A DNA stretch of 64,000 nucleotides from Sweltsa coloradensis (GCA_024449915.1 JAMZAV010003179.1:1-64000); one strand, 5' to 3'; shown: positions 20,663 through 31,285, numbered from the stretch's first letter. The notes: generated by a model from the letters alone, not told the origin. Program-made: numbers and translations.

Positions 20663-20875
20663 GGGGGCTACGAATGCCATTTTAACATGGCTTTGATTGG
20701 CGTATAGGAAGAAATCACGTATTTTTCATCGCCTTACTTATTTAACAATGTGTACGAGGCAGAATGTTTCTATATAGGATAGCTAAGGTTCATCCAGTAA
20801 TAATGAAATACTTCTTCTCAGCTGTGTCGTTGTAGTCTTCGTCGTCGGGGAGGTCATCAAGGGGAGGGAAAGGTG
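20663..20875. other. Short gap between the 9-kb unit and LINE-A
   Basis: I see no gene. The last 60 bases (GTCGTCGGGGAGGTCATCAA) match the middle of module B and abut the module A tail that starts at 20876. Confidence 0.4.
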
Positions 20876-22195
20876 TCGACGACGACGTGAGAAACTAGGG
20901 CGCTTCAACCGGTTAGGTAATATTGCGCCGCCTGTGAAAGAAAGGAAATGAGAAGAGTGAATGCAGGTATGTAAGATAATTAAATTGTTTTCTAAGAGTA
21001 TAAATAACAAAATAAATTGATGATGAAGAAAGTAATAGCAAAATAAAAGTTATGTATGTAAATGATAATAAAGAAAAAAAGAAACAAATGTGTGAGATGT
21101 GAATTAAATTTTGTTAAATAGATTACAATGGATGAGAAATTTAGAAAGTTTGTCGCCGTTATCATATGATAGAAGTTCTTCATATGATTGGGAGAGATCA
21201 AATTGCGTGCGCAATGCATCATATTTGGCACATTCTGCTAGCATATGATGCACGGTTAAAGGTACATCACATGTGTCACATATGGGAATAACCTTTTCTC
21301 TGGTTAAGAGATATCCGTGTGTTAGGCGTGTATGGCCTATACGAATTCTAGACAATACCACCTCTTCTCTACGTGAGAGTCGAGACGTAGGTGGACGAAT
21401 TTTGTAAGTCAATGTGGGCATCACACTATGCAATTTGTTATTTTGCAACACATCCCACGATGCTTGTCGCAAATCCAACAATCTTTGCTTGTATCCACTC
21501 TTGACATCTGGAACGGGAACTAGATTGAAATCAACGTCGCGACGCTGGGAAGCTTCCTTAGCAGCCCGATCAGCGTGTTCATTTCCCTCTATGCCCACGT
21601 GTCCAGGTATCCAGCAAAACTCTATTATATATCCCTTAGAGGTTAGTTTTTCTAAATAGAATTGGATGTCTTGTACCAAATGATGACTAGAATACATGAG
21701 TTTTATAGCTTGAAGTGAACTTAAGCTATCTGAACACAAAAGGTATTCTCCACAACGACAGCGTAGAATGTATTTAAGAGCTTCACGGATGGCGAATAAC
21801 TCTGCAGTGAAAACTGAACACACGTCGCTTAGCCTGAAACGTTCAGTTAAGGTGGAGCAATAAAAGGCACTTCCAACCTTGTTGTCAATTTTGGAGCCAT
21901 CTGTGAATACCAAAGTAAACCTTTGATGTTCATGGCAAATCTTTCTAAAGTTAATTTTGAATACACTATCGCAAGTAGAGTTTTTATCAAAACGACAAAG
22001 GTCAAATATAATAATCGGCTCTGGTGTAAACCAGGGGGGAAAGGTGTACCCTACGACGATTGCCAGAGCTTGCCTCTAGTTTTGGGGAGTATAAACAACC
22101 GTTTTAACTAGCTGATGTTTGCGAGATGGACATTTTCTCTTGAATCGCCTTTTACGATTAGCAGAGCCATGCTCTGGGCCAATTCTACCCCAGGT
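20876..22195 (-). mobile_element. Internally deleted LINE-A: 5' end joined to RNase H and 3' UTR
   Basis: On the minus strand the module B 5' end (CCCAGAGC and ATCGTAAAAGGCGA, 22195-22030) is followed within tens of bases by the RNase H ORF (21913-21104) and then the complete 3' UTR ending in CCCTAGTTTCTCACGTCGTC at 20876. ORF1, endonuclease and RT are absent. This copy links the 5' module to the 3' end of the same LINE and has the best-preserved coding segment of the family in the window. Confidence 0.7.
21104..21913 (-). CDS. LINE-A RNase H domain and ORF2 C-terminus
   Basis: This uninterrupted ORF of 269 codons is the remnant of a larger ORF2. RNase H catalytic positions are visible: D in FTDGSK (residue 5), E in FTAELFAIREAL (about 39), D in LLCSDSLSSLQAI (about 63) and HVGIEGNEHADRAAKEA (D at about 114). 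The C-terminal half has CDTCDVPLTVHHMLAEC, a CCHC-type motif common after RNase H in I-group LINEs. The start is only the first Met: the frame opens upstream and is fused to the 5' module, so any product would be truncated. It has no promoter of its own beyond the LINE 5' end. Confidence 0.75.
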   Translation of the reverse strand: MVFTDGSKIDNKVGSAFYCSTLTERFRLSDVCSVFTAELFAIREALKYILRCRCGEYLLCSDSLSSLQAIKLMYSSHHLVQDIQFYLEKLTSKGYIIEFCWIPGHVGIEGNEHADRAAKEASQRRDVDFNLVPVPDVKSGYKQRLLDLRQASWDVLQNNKLHSVMPTLTYKIRPPTSRLSRREEVVLSRIRIGHTRLTHGYLLTREKVIPICDTCDVPLTVHHMLAECAKYDALRTQFDLSQSYEELLSYDNGDKLSKFLIHCNLFNKI

Positions 22196-22213
22196 TTCGA
22201 CGTTTAAAGTTCA

Positions 22214-22395
22214 TTATGACGACAACGTGAGAATCTTGGGCGTTTCAACCGGTTAGGACATATTGCGCCACCTGTGATATTGTAAGTTATAAAAATGAGT
22301 AAATGTTGTGTTTGACGATTATATTGTCTTCTATGTTTATAAAATAATCGATTATGGTGGAGATAATAGTATTTGGATTTGGATTCATTGCGTTT
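22214..22395 (-). repeat. LINE-A module A tail
   Basis: GACGACAACGTGAGAATCTT, then GGGCGTTTCAACCGGTTAGG, then the start of the AT-rich 3' UTR. It is a 5'-truncated copy that abuts module B at 22396. Confidence 0.65.
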
Positions 22396-22530
22396 TAAGA
22401 GCGCGTCAACCGTAATGTTATAACGCGCCACTCTAGCATAGGGAATACGGAAAGGAAAGACCGCAGCCATGGGTACGGGAAGGAATGGGGGTTTCACCCG
22501 TCGCTGTCGTCATCGCCGTTGTCATCGTTA
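22396..22530 (-). repeat. LINE-A module B, 3' half
   Basis: GAGCGCGTCAACCGTAATGT through CACTCTAGCATAGGGAATAC to the GTCGTCATCG block. The 5' half is missing. Confidence 0.65.
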
Positions 22531-23155
22531 GAGTTCTCGTAATGAACTTGACTGACGCATTTTGATGTTGTCTATTCTCAATACATTAAGAAACTGTTTG
22601 GATCAAACCAAAATCATTGGCCAAGCAATTTATTTTTATGATTTTGAGTTTAAAACTTTTACTTTTTTTTACGAAAATTGTTAGCTTGGCGCTCGTCAAC
22701 AGGCGAAATTACCGTACATCTTTTCAATGCGAAACTAGGGAGAAAAATGAAAATCTTGGCTCAACTTCTATATCTCACAGCATCACAGCCGAAAACAATT
22801 TTGAAGGTGAGCTTTGCTGCCGTTATTTTTTTTATTATTTTTTGTTTTTGTTGGGGATATTAATTCAATACTTTCAGGTGCAGAATACGAATACAAGGTA
22901 CAAAATAAATTGCATTTAAAAAATAATATGCTTTACCAAAATACAAGAAAAATTTTATTTTTTTATTTTTATGTTTATACTCCGATTTGATTGAATTTTG
23001 TCCCTTTGAGTTTTATCTAGATTTTTACCTCACAATAGCACTCGGCATTAAAATCCGGCTCAATGTTGGATTTTGTTAGTTTTGTATACCTTTTTTATAT
23101 TTTTTACCTCAAAATTACACTCGGTAGCTCAATCTGCGTATAAGCATAGAAACAG
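22531..23155. other. AT-rich stretch without a recognisable gene
   Basis: A short plus-strand ORF (22617-22919) ends in a hydrophobic run but has no recognisable family. TTTTTATTTT tracts at 22940-23100 suggest an old retroposon tail. I do not call a gene. Confidence 0.35.
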
Positions 23156-23297
23156 AAATTAGCTCGCCACTAGTTTCGGAGAGTAATTCCCCCTGTACAT
23201 ACTTGCAAATGTTTGCGTGATGAACTTGATTTCTTCAATCGCCTTTTACGATAAGCAGAGCCATGCTCTGGGTCAATTCTACCCCGGGCCCAGACGG
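23156..23297 (-). repeat. LINE-A module B, 5' half
   Basis: The plus strand runs from TTAGCTCGCCACTAGTTTCG through ATCGCCTTTTACGATAAGCA to CCCCGGGCCCAGACGG, so it keeps the element 5' end only. Confidence 0.65.
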
Positions 23298-23334
23298 TAC
23301 TAAGCTAGAGATAGGCAATTTTTGAACGGTAACT

Positions 23335-23680
23335 TGTTTTAAGGGCGCGGTAACCGTAAGGTCATATTGCGCCACTCTTGTCTAGTGGATGTGGGGACTG
23401 AGGTCCCATATTGGTCAGAACTAGCCACGGGTAGGGGGAGGGGGGGGGGGGTTCTTACGTCGCTGTGGTCATGCTCGTCGTCGTTGGGTAGGTCGTCAAA
23501 AGAAGGGAGAGGGGTCCCCGACGACGACTGCCTGAACTCATGTCTATTTACGGGTAGTATCAAAGCCTAGAGCCTTATATAGTCCTACCAGATAATGCGA
23601 TCTAAATGAATTTTACCTCCTTTCTCGAATGTACTATTAGCATATCAGAGTAATGTTCTGGGCCAAATTGTACCTTACCA
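23335..23680 (-). repeat. LINE-A module B, full copy
   Basis: From AAGGGCGCGGTAACCGTAAG to TTCTGGGCCAAATTGTACC. The minus strand includes a 74-codon ORF with the acidic DLPNDDEHDHSD run, which probably represents the ORF1 start of LINE-A. Confidence 0.68.
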
Positions 23681-23739
23681 ATTCATGCCCAGATGGGGTT
23701 CGAAATCCCGATTGAAAAGGAAATCGAGATCATCTTGTG

Positions 23740-24098
23740 TCACTAGGGTGCGTCAACCGTGTGGGGTAATTGCACTACCTGCGATATTGTTGATATAATC
23801 CTCCTATTTTGTGATGTTATATATACCCTGTCGTATTTAAAATAGTTAATTCGGTAAAAGTAATAAAATGATTTTTTTTTCGTCATCGTCTTTGTCATCG
23901 TACTTTGTGTCATTGTCATCGTCGCCGGGGCGTCGTCAAGGGAAGGGAGCAAGGTCCCCGACGACGATTGCCAGAGCTCGCCTCTTGTTTCGGGGAGTAA
24001 GATACTCAACCCTTACTGGCTGATGTTTGCGAGGTGGACTTTTTCTCTTGAATCGCCTTTTACGATTAGCAGAGCCATGCCTACCCCGGGCCCAGACG
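23740..24098 (-). repeat. LINE-A 3' tail joined to module B 5' half
   Basis: CTAGGGTGCGTCAACCGTGT and the 3' UTR (23740-23875) run straight into the GTCATCGTC-rich middle and 5' end of module B (23878-24098). Read on the minus strand this is 5' end then 3' end with the interior missing, a second internally deleted LINE-A. Confidence 0.6.
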
Positions 24099-24182
24099 GG
24101 GGAGTAATTAAATGAATTTATAACTGGTTATAGTTTTGAATAAAACTATATTTGAATAAAAATTTTGCGTTATTTGTATAAA

Positions 24183-25430
24183 GGGCTTAACCGTTAGGTC
24201 ATAATGCGTCACTTCGGCCTGGAAAATGTAGGAAGTAGGTGTCCTTGCTGGTCATAACCAGCCACGGGAAGGGGGAGATAGAGGGATTCTCACCTCGTAG
24301 TCGTCATTCTATTTGTTATTTTTCATTTTGTCACAGTCGTGGTCGTCGTCTTAGGGGCAGAGTTGGGGAAGTTACCCAAAATAGTAACGTTTTAAAAGTT
24401 AAGTTAGTTGGCTTTAAAAGTAATTAGTTAATGTTAAAGTTAGTTCAAAAATAAAGTAACTTGAGGCAACTTATAATACCTATAAATTAAAATTAAAATA
24501 CCTATAAATTAAAATTAAAATTTGCTCACGGTAAAACGTTTTAATTTCACTTTCGCCTTCAGCCATAGTAAACGCGTAACGTAATTACGTACGTACGTAT
24601 TAATAACACACGAAAATCCAATCTAACACAGAACAGAACACTACATTACACATTAGCAGACCGCAGACTAACAGTAACAGTGATGAGTGAAAGGGAATAA
24701 AAATATAATTAATTAATGATAAGATTACAAGAAAAACGCAGGCTAAAACGGGACGAAAAACACTGAATGGAACGCACAACACTTTATGACGATTAGACCC
24801 TAGAGGAAATACGGGCTGCAAATTTGCGATTGAAAGTTGAAACAAAAATGTCACCAAAGTAAGCAATCTTGCTGCCGCACGTGATGCTAGGATCCGTAAT
24901 AGAATTGGAATGCCACAAATATGCACATGCCAACCACAATACGTAGGCGGGGGTGGCGGGAGGGGGGTTGCCATCCCTACCGGACGGCTGATGCAAGAAT
25001 TTCTCCTCGGAAACGAGGCTTTGACAAGAATTCCTCTTATAAAAACATTTCATTATTGGGAAAACCGGATTCAAGATATATCCTCATGAATGCAATGGTC
25101 ATTTCTATGAAGTACAGGCTGTAAAACAAAAGTAACTTTCAACTTAACGTTTTTTGAAAGTTAATGAAAATAAATATCAGTTACTTTAAAAAGTTACCGA
25201 TTTTGAAAAAATAACGCGTTACCCTAAAAGTTACTAAAAAACTAACGCGTTAGCGCTAACGCGTTACTTTCGTTAAGTTACTCCCCAACTCTGCTTAGGG
25301 GTGGTCGTCAAAGAAAGAGAGGACTCCGACAACGAACACCAGAGCTCGACACAAGTTTCCCCTATTTATCAGCTGATGTTCACGAGATAGGTTTTGCCTA
25401 TATCCTCGAGATTAACGATCTTTACTAATA
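24183..25430 (-). repeat. LINE-A module B copy split by a hAT MITE
   Basis: The 3' half lies at 24183-24357 (GGCTTAACCGTTAGGTCATA) and the 5' half at 25294-25430 (GTGGTCGTCAAAGAAAGAGA and GAGCTCGACACAAG). The two halves are separated by the element at 24358-25293. Confidence 0.65.
24358..25293. mobile_element. hAT-type MITE with perfect 8-bp TSD
   Basis: It has inverted ends CAGAGTTGGGGA at 24358 and its complement ending at 25293. They are followed inward by GTTAC/GTAAC-rich arms with a TAACGCGTTAGCGCTAACGC palindrome on the right. Both flanks are CTTAGGGG (24350-24357 and 25294-25301). CAGAG ends and an 8-bp duplication are diagnostic of hAT. At 936 bp it has no transposase: the short ORFs inside show no hAT motifs. 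Confidence 0.88.
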
Positions 25431-25611
25431 TTGAAATGACAAGATTGTTTTTGTTGCCTTACACTACAAGACATTAATAAATTAAACCCACTCGTTTACT
25501 CTCGCCTCTCAAAGTCTTAGTGCAACATCAAGATGTGCACTTGTTATCACGTGGTATGATAACAATGTTCTTCCACTTGTAATCACGCATGTGAAAGTTT
25601 TCGAAGGACAT
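25431..25611. other. Unassigned gap
   Basis: No gene or repeat is recognised in these 180 bases. Confidence 0.4.
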
Positions 25612-25944
25612 TGAGAAATCGTCATGAGAAACTAGAGCGCCTTGACCGGTTAGGTGAAATTGCGCCGCTGTGATATTGTAAGCTAATTTAATAAGTTTAC
25701 GGTGTATTTAATGAGTATATTGTTTTCTAAGTAAAAAAATTAAAATTTAATTATGGTGAAGACGATCGTATTAGCAATAGAAAAATTATTTATTTGGGTA
25801 AATAATGAAATGTGTTTTATGTGAATTAAATTTTGTTAAATAAATTACTTTGAGTAAGAAATTTTGAATATTTGTCCCCTTCGTTATAATGTTATATATC
25901 ATGTAAAAGATTCGCACTGATCAATTTGACTTTGTAATTTTGTT
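25612..25944 (-). repeat. LINE-A module A
   Basis: ATCGTCATGAGAAACTAGAG, then GACCGGTTAGGTGAAATTGC and a nearly complete 3' UTR, reaching the last codons of ORF2 near 25900. It abuts module B at 25945. Confidence 0.68.
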
Positions 25945-26320
25945 TCATTTGGAGAAAGGGCGCGTCAACCGTTTGGTCATAATGCGCCAGTGTAGTCTAG
26001 GGGATGTACTGAGAAAAATGCTAATGTTGGAACCAGAACCAACCACGGTAAGGAGGAGGAAGGTATAGCGGCGGTTCTTAGGTAGCGGTTGTCATTGTCT
26101 TCGTCATCGTTCGTGGTGTCATTGTCGTCTTCGTTGTCGGGGCAGTCGTCAAGGACATGGGAACGTTGCCCGAGGACGATTACCAGAGCTCACCTCTAAT
26201 TTCAAGGCGTACTCCCTTACTTGCTAGCTGATGTTTGCGAGATAAGCTTTATCTCTTTCCTCGTCTTTAAGGATTAGCAGAGCCATGCTCTGGGCCAATC
26301 TTCCCGGGGCCCTGACAAGG
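25945..26320 (-). repeat. LINE-A module B, full copy
   Basis: From GAGAAAGGGCGCGTCAACCG to TCCCGGGGCCCTGAC. The GTCATCGTTCG and GTCGTCAAGG blocks are intact. Confidence 0.7.
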
Positions 26321-26343
26321 GCAAACCAAAGATTATCGTAATT

Positions 26344-26480
26344 CAAGAACATCACGCGAAACTAGGGTGCGTCAACTGTGTAGGGTATATTGCACCACCT
26401 GTAATATGTTACATTAATATAACTATCTTGTTTGTTCTTTTAGTATTACCTCTTGTTTTTAAAGAATTAAATTAAGTAAG
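26344..26480 (-). repeat. LINE-A module A tail
   Basis: GCGAAACTAGGGTGCGTCAA, then a TATTGCACCACCTGTAATAT segment and AT-rich 3' UTR. It ends before the R2/NeSL-like LINE. Confidence 0.6.
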
Positions 26481-26589
26481 ATAAAAAAATTAAATTAATT
26501 ACTGATAAATTAATTTGGAATAAAAGGAATAAAAGGGAATTGTCAAACTTCAGGACGTAGGATATCAAACGTTGGAACATAAAGTCTGA

Positions 26590-27110
26590 ATGTGTTTTAA
26601 ACGATATTCTTCAGCTCTTCTCATAACATGTGTGCATTTAATACTATATCGCGTCACATCAGAGGTTGGAATGACATGTCCCCATTGTAAAAAATCTGTG
26701 AGGAGTTTACAAGCCCACATACAGAAATGTCATATTGGGGTTTATGCTAGCGGTTCTCAAACCGCTTCTTCGTCTGGGCCACTCATTGTAAGTAGCCAAG
26801 ATGAAGCTTCAAAGGGAACAAAGGAAAAGGATCGTGAGAAATGCCCTCACTGTGGGAAGTTGTATTTGAGTGTAAATATACACATATCAAAAGCACACCC
26901 CGAACAACAACGCCTAAAGATAACTAGTAAGTACTCAGCAAATGTAGAAAAGGGCGTTAATACTTCTGTATCGGAAAATAAGGAACAGAATGATTCTACC
27001 AGGAAAACTCAAGACACTAAAGCTAAAAGGCAATTAGATCCTGAGAACATAGAACAAATTGAAAAATGGACCAAGATATTTGCTGAAGAAATGAGCAATG
27101 ACCATCGAAC
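26590..27110 (+). pseudogene. R2/NeSL-type LINE, N-terminal zinc-finger region
   Basis: The frame holds CPHCKKSVRSLQAHIQKCH at about residue 30 and CPHCGKLYLSVNIHISKAH at about residue 85, both C-x2-C...H-x3-4-H fingers. In R2-group proteins such fingers, with a Myb motif, bind the DNA target. A Lys-rich linker and a W-x2-I segment follow. A frameshift near 27105-27120 separates it from the RT. The first Met at 26590 is only the frame start; M at the TCPHC finger is another option. Confidence 0.7.
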
Positions 27111-27113
27111 TTA

Positions 27114-28366
27114 TTGGAACTTAATAAAACGTTCATACCACAGATATCAGTTCTGGACATTGAGCTGGCTATGCGGAAAAAAGCTATTGACACCGCATCT
27201 GGTCCAGATCGTATTATTATGAGGGCTGTAAAGTCAGAGGGTGTTGACAAAATCATAGCTATGGTAGCAACAAGGATGCTTCGGAGTAGTTTTGTACCTT
27301 CATCGTTTAAACAAGCTCGCACTGTTCTCATTTTTAAAGCAGGGGATAGCAAACTCCCTGCTTACTACAGACCAATTTCAATATGCTCCATATTACGACG
27401 GATAATTGAAAAGTCAATTGACCGACTAGTTCGGGGATACATAACCTTCAATGAGAATCAAAGAGGTTTTACCAACAGTCCTGGTACAGCTATCAACATA
27501 AGTATTGTCGAAGGCATCCTTAAAACTGCTGCAGCTAACAGCTCTGATGTAACACTTGTTTTCCTAGATCTTACAAAAGCATTCGACACTGTTGGACACA
27601 AGCACATTGAGCTTACGATTGAGAGCCTTCCTATACCAACAAAGCTGCGCGAACTGGTTATAAACTTACAAAAGGGTAACACAACTCACGTGGAAGTGAA
27701 TGGTGAAAAAACTCGAGCAATAGTGATCCAAAAATGTGTCCTACAGGGTTCTCCTATTTCTCCTACTCTCTATAACCCGTCAACAGATCACATACTGGAC
27801 GAACTCTTTGAGCCAGATATAAGAAAACCTACGGTTACCGAATGTCCGATGAAATTGATGCAACCAGTGTTCTAGGGTTTGCAGATGACTTTGTAGTAGC
27901 GGCGAAAGATACGGAATCAGCTACTTCTTTAACTCAAATTGCTAGTGGACGTTTCAGTGAAATCGGTCTTTCAATCAATCCCAGAATGTGCTGCAATATT
28001 ATAAAGAATGGGAAGTTATTGGAAAATATTCTTCATATTGACCAGGATATGCAAATAAAATCGTTGTCCCCTAATGAAAAGATACCTTATTTAGGTGTTA
28101 ATTTTGCAAAAACTCTCGTTTTCGACGCCGATTCAGTTATCAACAAACTGCGAACAACTTTGGACAATTTAGCCTCATCACATCTTTCAAATGCAAATCA
28201 AAAACTTAACATTTTGAACCAGTTTGTTGGTCCAACTTTAAATATATCCGCTTCAAAATGCGAATCTCTCTCAGTTAGCACCTTCTTGTCTGACACCGAC
28301 AAACTGCTACGTGGAACCGTGAAGGAAACTCTGCAGCTCCCTAACGATGTACCAGATTCAATGATT
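27114..28366 (+). pseudogene. R2/NeSL-type LINE, reverse transcriptase
   Basis: Two frames join near 27850. The first has ASGPDRI, YYRPISICSILRRIIEKSID, block A FLDLTKAFDTVGHKH (catalytic D) and block B QGSPISPTLYN. The second has block C GFADDFVVAAKD with the catalytic DD, then IPYLGVNF and the thumb. These are complete RT landmarks over about 420 residues. Apart from the two frameshifts the reading is good, so the copy is fairly young. The last codons before the HINE read LQLPNDVPDSMI, and the expected continuation is found after it at 28840. Confidence 0.82.
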
Positions 28367-28839
28367 GGATGAGCGTAGCGAGCGTAGCGAGCGAAGCGAA
28401 GATTCCATTTCACTACACTGGAGAAAAAAATCCGGAATGTTTCTTTTTTTTTCTTTCTTTTTTTTGTATTTTTGTGTCTGTGAACACGATTCCGGCTAAA
28501 CCAATACTCCAATGGCGATGAAATTTTATGGAGGTCTATGAAATCTCTGAACGAAGAACTGCACGGTGGGAAAAATCGATAGAAAAATTATTTCTCCTGA
28601 AAATCGCAATTTTACGATTTTTTCAATTTTTAACATTTCTTTGACGAATAAAACCTACATGATTTATCCGATTGTAATAATTTTTTCACAGAACTTTAAT
28701 TTTATGAATTCATATATTCGTGTGAAATTTGAGCGTAATCGAAAAATTATCTATTAAAAAATCCAAATTTTACGCTTTTTTGGTTTAAAAAAAATACGCT
28801 CATCCATCAACGCGGCGGGACTTAAGCGTTTTCCTAGTA
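28367..28839 (+). mobile_element. HINE-4 inserted in the LINE ORF at a T|T site
   Basis: It starts GGATGAGCGTAGCGAGCG and ends CGTTTTCCTAGTA. The 5' GGATGAGCG is repeated in inverse near the 3' end (about 28798-28806), followed by AACGC/GCGTT and CTAG. The T before (28366) and T after (28840) restore the codons ATT TAT TGC of the host ORF exactly, so the boundaries and the T|T target are well fixed. It is 473 bp and non-coding, with a T-rich microsatellite at 28441-28470. Confidence 0.88.
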
Positions 28840-29080
28840 TATTGCAGTAGGAAGTATAAAGGTTTGGGTATCATGAACGCAAGATGGGAAGCCTTTATTC
28901 AACACTTTAATATTTGTAACACGTTACAAAATGTTAACAATGTGCATGTAAATTTTGTGAGGAATCTGGCAGCCGAGAAAGACATTTGTATATCTACTTT
29001 GGGACTAGAAATACCCGGAACGTCTGTGAACAGTGACTCAAATGGTAGGAACCTACGAGATCATCTTCGTGAACAGGAGT
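28840..29080 (+). pseudogene. R2/NeSL-type LINE, post-RT segment 1
   Basis: After the HINE the frame continues with YCSRKYKGLGIMNARWEAF, the GLGI(M)-type segment that follows the thumb in R2-group proteins. It stays open to the hAT-like insertion at 29081. It is the same frame as the RT once the HINE is removed. Confidence 0.72.
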
Positions 29081-29735
29081 CAGGGGCGGATCCAGGACCC
29101 CTCAAAGGGGGGGCGACTTAGCTCGCACCACACGAGGGGTCTGGGGGGCGCAGCCCCCCAGCTTAGCCCCACAGGGAAAAAATTTGTGAGGCCCTTTTTT
29201 CAAAAACGAGTTTTAATGGCTTTAGAGAGGATATATTTCAATATATTTTATATGCAGTTGCTCACTAAAATAGGCCCTGGAGGAAGGTAAGTCCCTTTAT
29301 AATCGCTATCGCTCAGGTGTTTCTGTACCCTCACATTTTGAAAATCAATGTTAAGATAAATGTTATTGGATGAGAGTAGTAAAGACTTTAATTTCGCTCC
29401 CCTGAGAAAAAAAGCTGAAGTGTTTTTTTTCTGTCTGCTCGCGCTCTACTGGTCAAATGGCTACTCTGATCGTGCTGAAATTTTCATGGGACCTTCAAAA
29501 CCTATGAAGTTATAGATGTGTTACGATTTTAAGTAAAACCAAAGAAAATAATATCGTGCAACTGTGAGGAATTGACCAAAAGCAATAAACTTAAAAAAAA
29601 AATCATAATTGCTAAAAAAACATTGATATTTCTGGTGGCTGAACATATTCATTATAGAATAAAATTTAGCTTTTCAAGGATCAAGGGGGGGGGGGGGCGA
29701 TCGCCCCTACCGCCCCCCCCCTGGATCCGCCACTG
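29081..29735. mobile_element. hAT-like short element inserted in the LINE
   Basis: Its ends are CAGGGGCGGATCCAGG (29081) and the inverse CCTGGATCCGCCACTG (ending 29735), with a G/C-run inside each. CAG...CTG termini with GGCGGATCC are common in animal hAT non-autonomous elements. The flanks AGGAGT and AGGAAT agree at 5 of 6 bases, so the target duplication is imperfect. Removing it restores the host frame (EQEYAKW). A HINE 5' end (GGATGAGAGTAG at 29368, preceded by T) without a 3' end lies inside. Confidence 0.65.
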
Positions 29736-29917
29736 AGGAATATGCTAAATGGTGTGGTCTGTCGCATGAAGGTAAGGGAGTCGTTCTATTTCAAGAGGTA
29801 ACACCTGCAAATAAATGGATCCACAATGAAGAAGGTCTATCATGCTCGGAATGGAGAGACGCAATCAAAATGACGTGTAACGTTGTTCCCGTGAGAACTG
29901 TCCCTGGAAGAGCCAAG
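29736..29917 (+). pseudogene. R2/NeSL-type LINE, post-RT segment 2
   Basis: The frame continues EYAKWCGLSHEGKGVVLFQE, then ANKWIHNEEGLSCSEWRDAI, and ends at GRAK where the next transposon begins. The SEWRDAI/K segment precedes the Cys-rich motif in related proteins, and that motif indeed resumes at 34150. Confidence 0.7.
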
Positions 29918-30560
29918 TAGTGGTAGCGGTACACGACATGAAAAACGATAATGCTGCACTTTTTGAACACGGTTTGCCGCTTTGCACAGTTGTAGGTGGG
30001 ACCAAAAGTAATATTTAAGGATGTGGAGGCACTCGAAATTTCCCTTAGAATTCAAAATGGCGGCCATTTTTCAAAACGATGTCCTCAGATACAAAAATTC
30101 TTTTGATGTGTCTAATAAATCATGTTTGGAATCGTTTTCGTATATTTCCGACTCGAATATCACGAAAATAATGTCAAAATAAAAATCCGGGTGAAATTCT
30201 AGAAGTTTACATGTATTTAGTGGTATTTTCAAGAAAATCTTCTTAGATTAGGTCCAACGTAGAAACTCCTTTACACTACACCTGTAATTGCTTCTAACAT
30301 TTAATTATTATGATTAAAATGTTTAATTTAAAACCGACATTCATTTTTTTACTTATTGGCCAGTCTTTGCTGCGGCAACCAGAGGTGTTCAACAGGTGGT
30401 TAATGATTATTGTGCTGATTAATATGCTGCTCTTTTTTAACACGGTTTGGCACTTGGCTCAGTTGAAGCTGGTACCCAAAAGATTTTTTTAAGATGTGGA
30501 CGCAATAAAAATTCCCTTCGAATCCAAGATGGCGGCGATTTTTGGAATGTTGACCTTAGT
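29918..30560 (+). repeat. Left long TIR, two internal subrepeats
   Basis: It contains two ~125-bp subrepeats (about 29955-30085 and 30430-30555). Each begins with a GCTGC/CTCTT...TTAACACGGTTTG-like block and continues through GGTACCCAAAAGAT or GGGACCAAAAGTAA, then AAGATGTGGA and an AAxxTGGCGGC motif. The inverse of both is in the right arm. The subrepeats may be transposase-binding sites. Confidence 0.68.
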
Positions 30561-31285
30561 AACAAAATTCTTGCAGTTTTTCAAATTCATCTGTGTTTGG
30601 GAGTTATTTCCGTATGTAAGTGACTCTCAGAATACAAATATTACTTTAATATTAAAGTAAAATAACAAAAAATTGAGAAACTGAGTATTTTGTAGAATTT
30701 AAACTCAATACTGGAGTTAACTAGCCCTGTGTTTACTTTGTGACGTTGTTAAAAGAGTCGCTGAGGCTGGCTCGGAGACGAGTTTCAGAACTCAGTTTTC
30801 TGTTTTTCTTTCTTTCGGGTAAACGGTTAATTACGTCGGTATAATATTTCACACAAACTTTTATAAAGAATCAACCTATGAGATCCAGTACGCGTATTCC
30901 TAAATTAATTCATTAATTTTGAATACACAAATCGTAAAATCTCCGTAATTTCTCAATTTTGGCGAACTTGGGAATTTATTACAAGTGTACAGATTATTTT
31001 AACGCATATATTTGAATACTGGATATCAACGATTAAATCAATGTGAACTAGCAGGTTAATTTGGTTTCATCGTAATATAAACGGATTGGTGATAATTTCT
31101 AAAATTGAAATCCATGTTTTGGATTTCCCATTTGTTTTCGCGTTTTGGATTTATGACTCGCAATGGACCTTTTTGGCTCTTTATTTGCAACCAAGTGTGG
31201 ATATCTACATAAAAGTACTTCATTAACATGCATGCAAAATTTGGCAATGTATTACCAACCGTTCAGCATAAATAATCAACACCTG

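Noticed and set aside
24600..25074. Hydrophobic minus-strand ORFs inside the hAT MITE
   Set aside because: They lie wholly inside a non-autonomous element, overlap each other in different frames and show no hAT transposase motif.
27023..27352. Minus-strand ORF of 109 codons
   Set aside because: It is opposite the start of the R2/NeSL-type RT and has no motif of its own.
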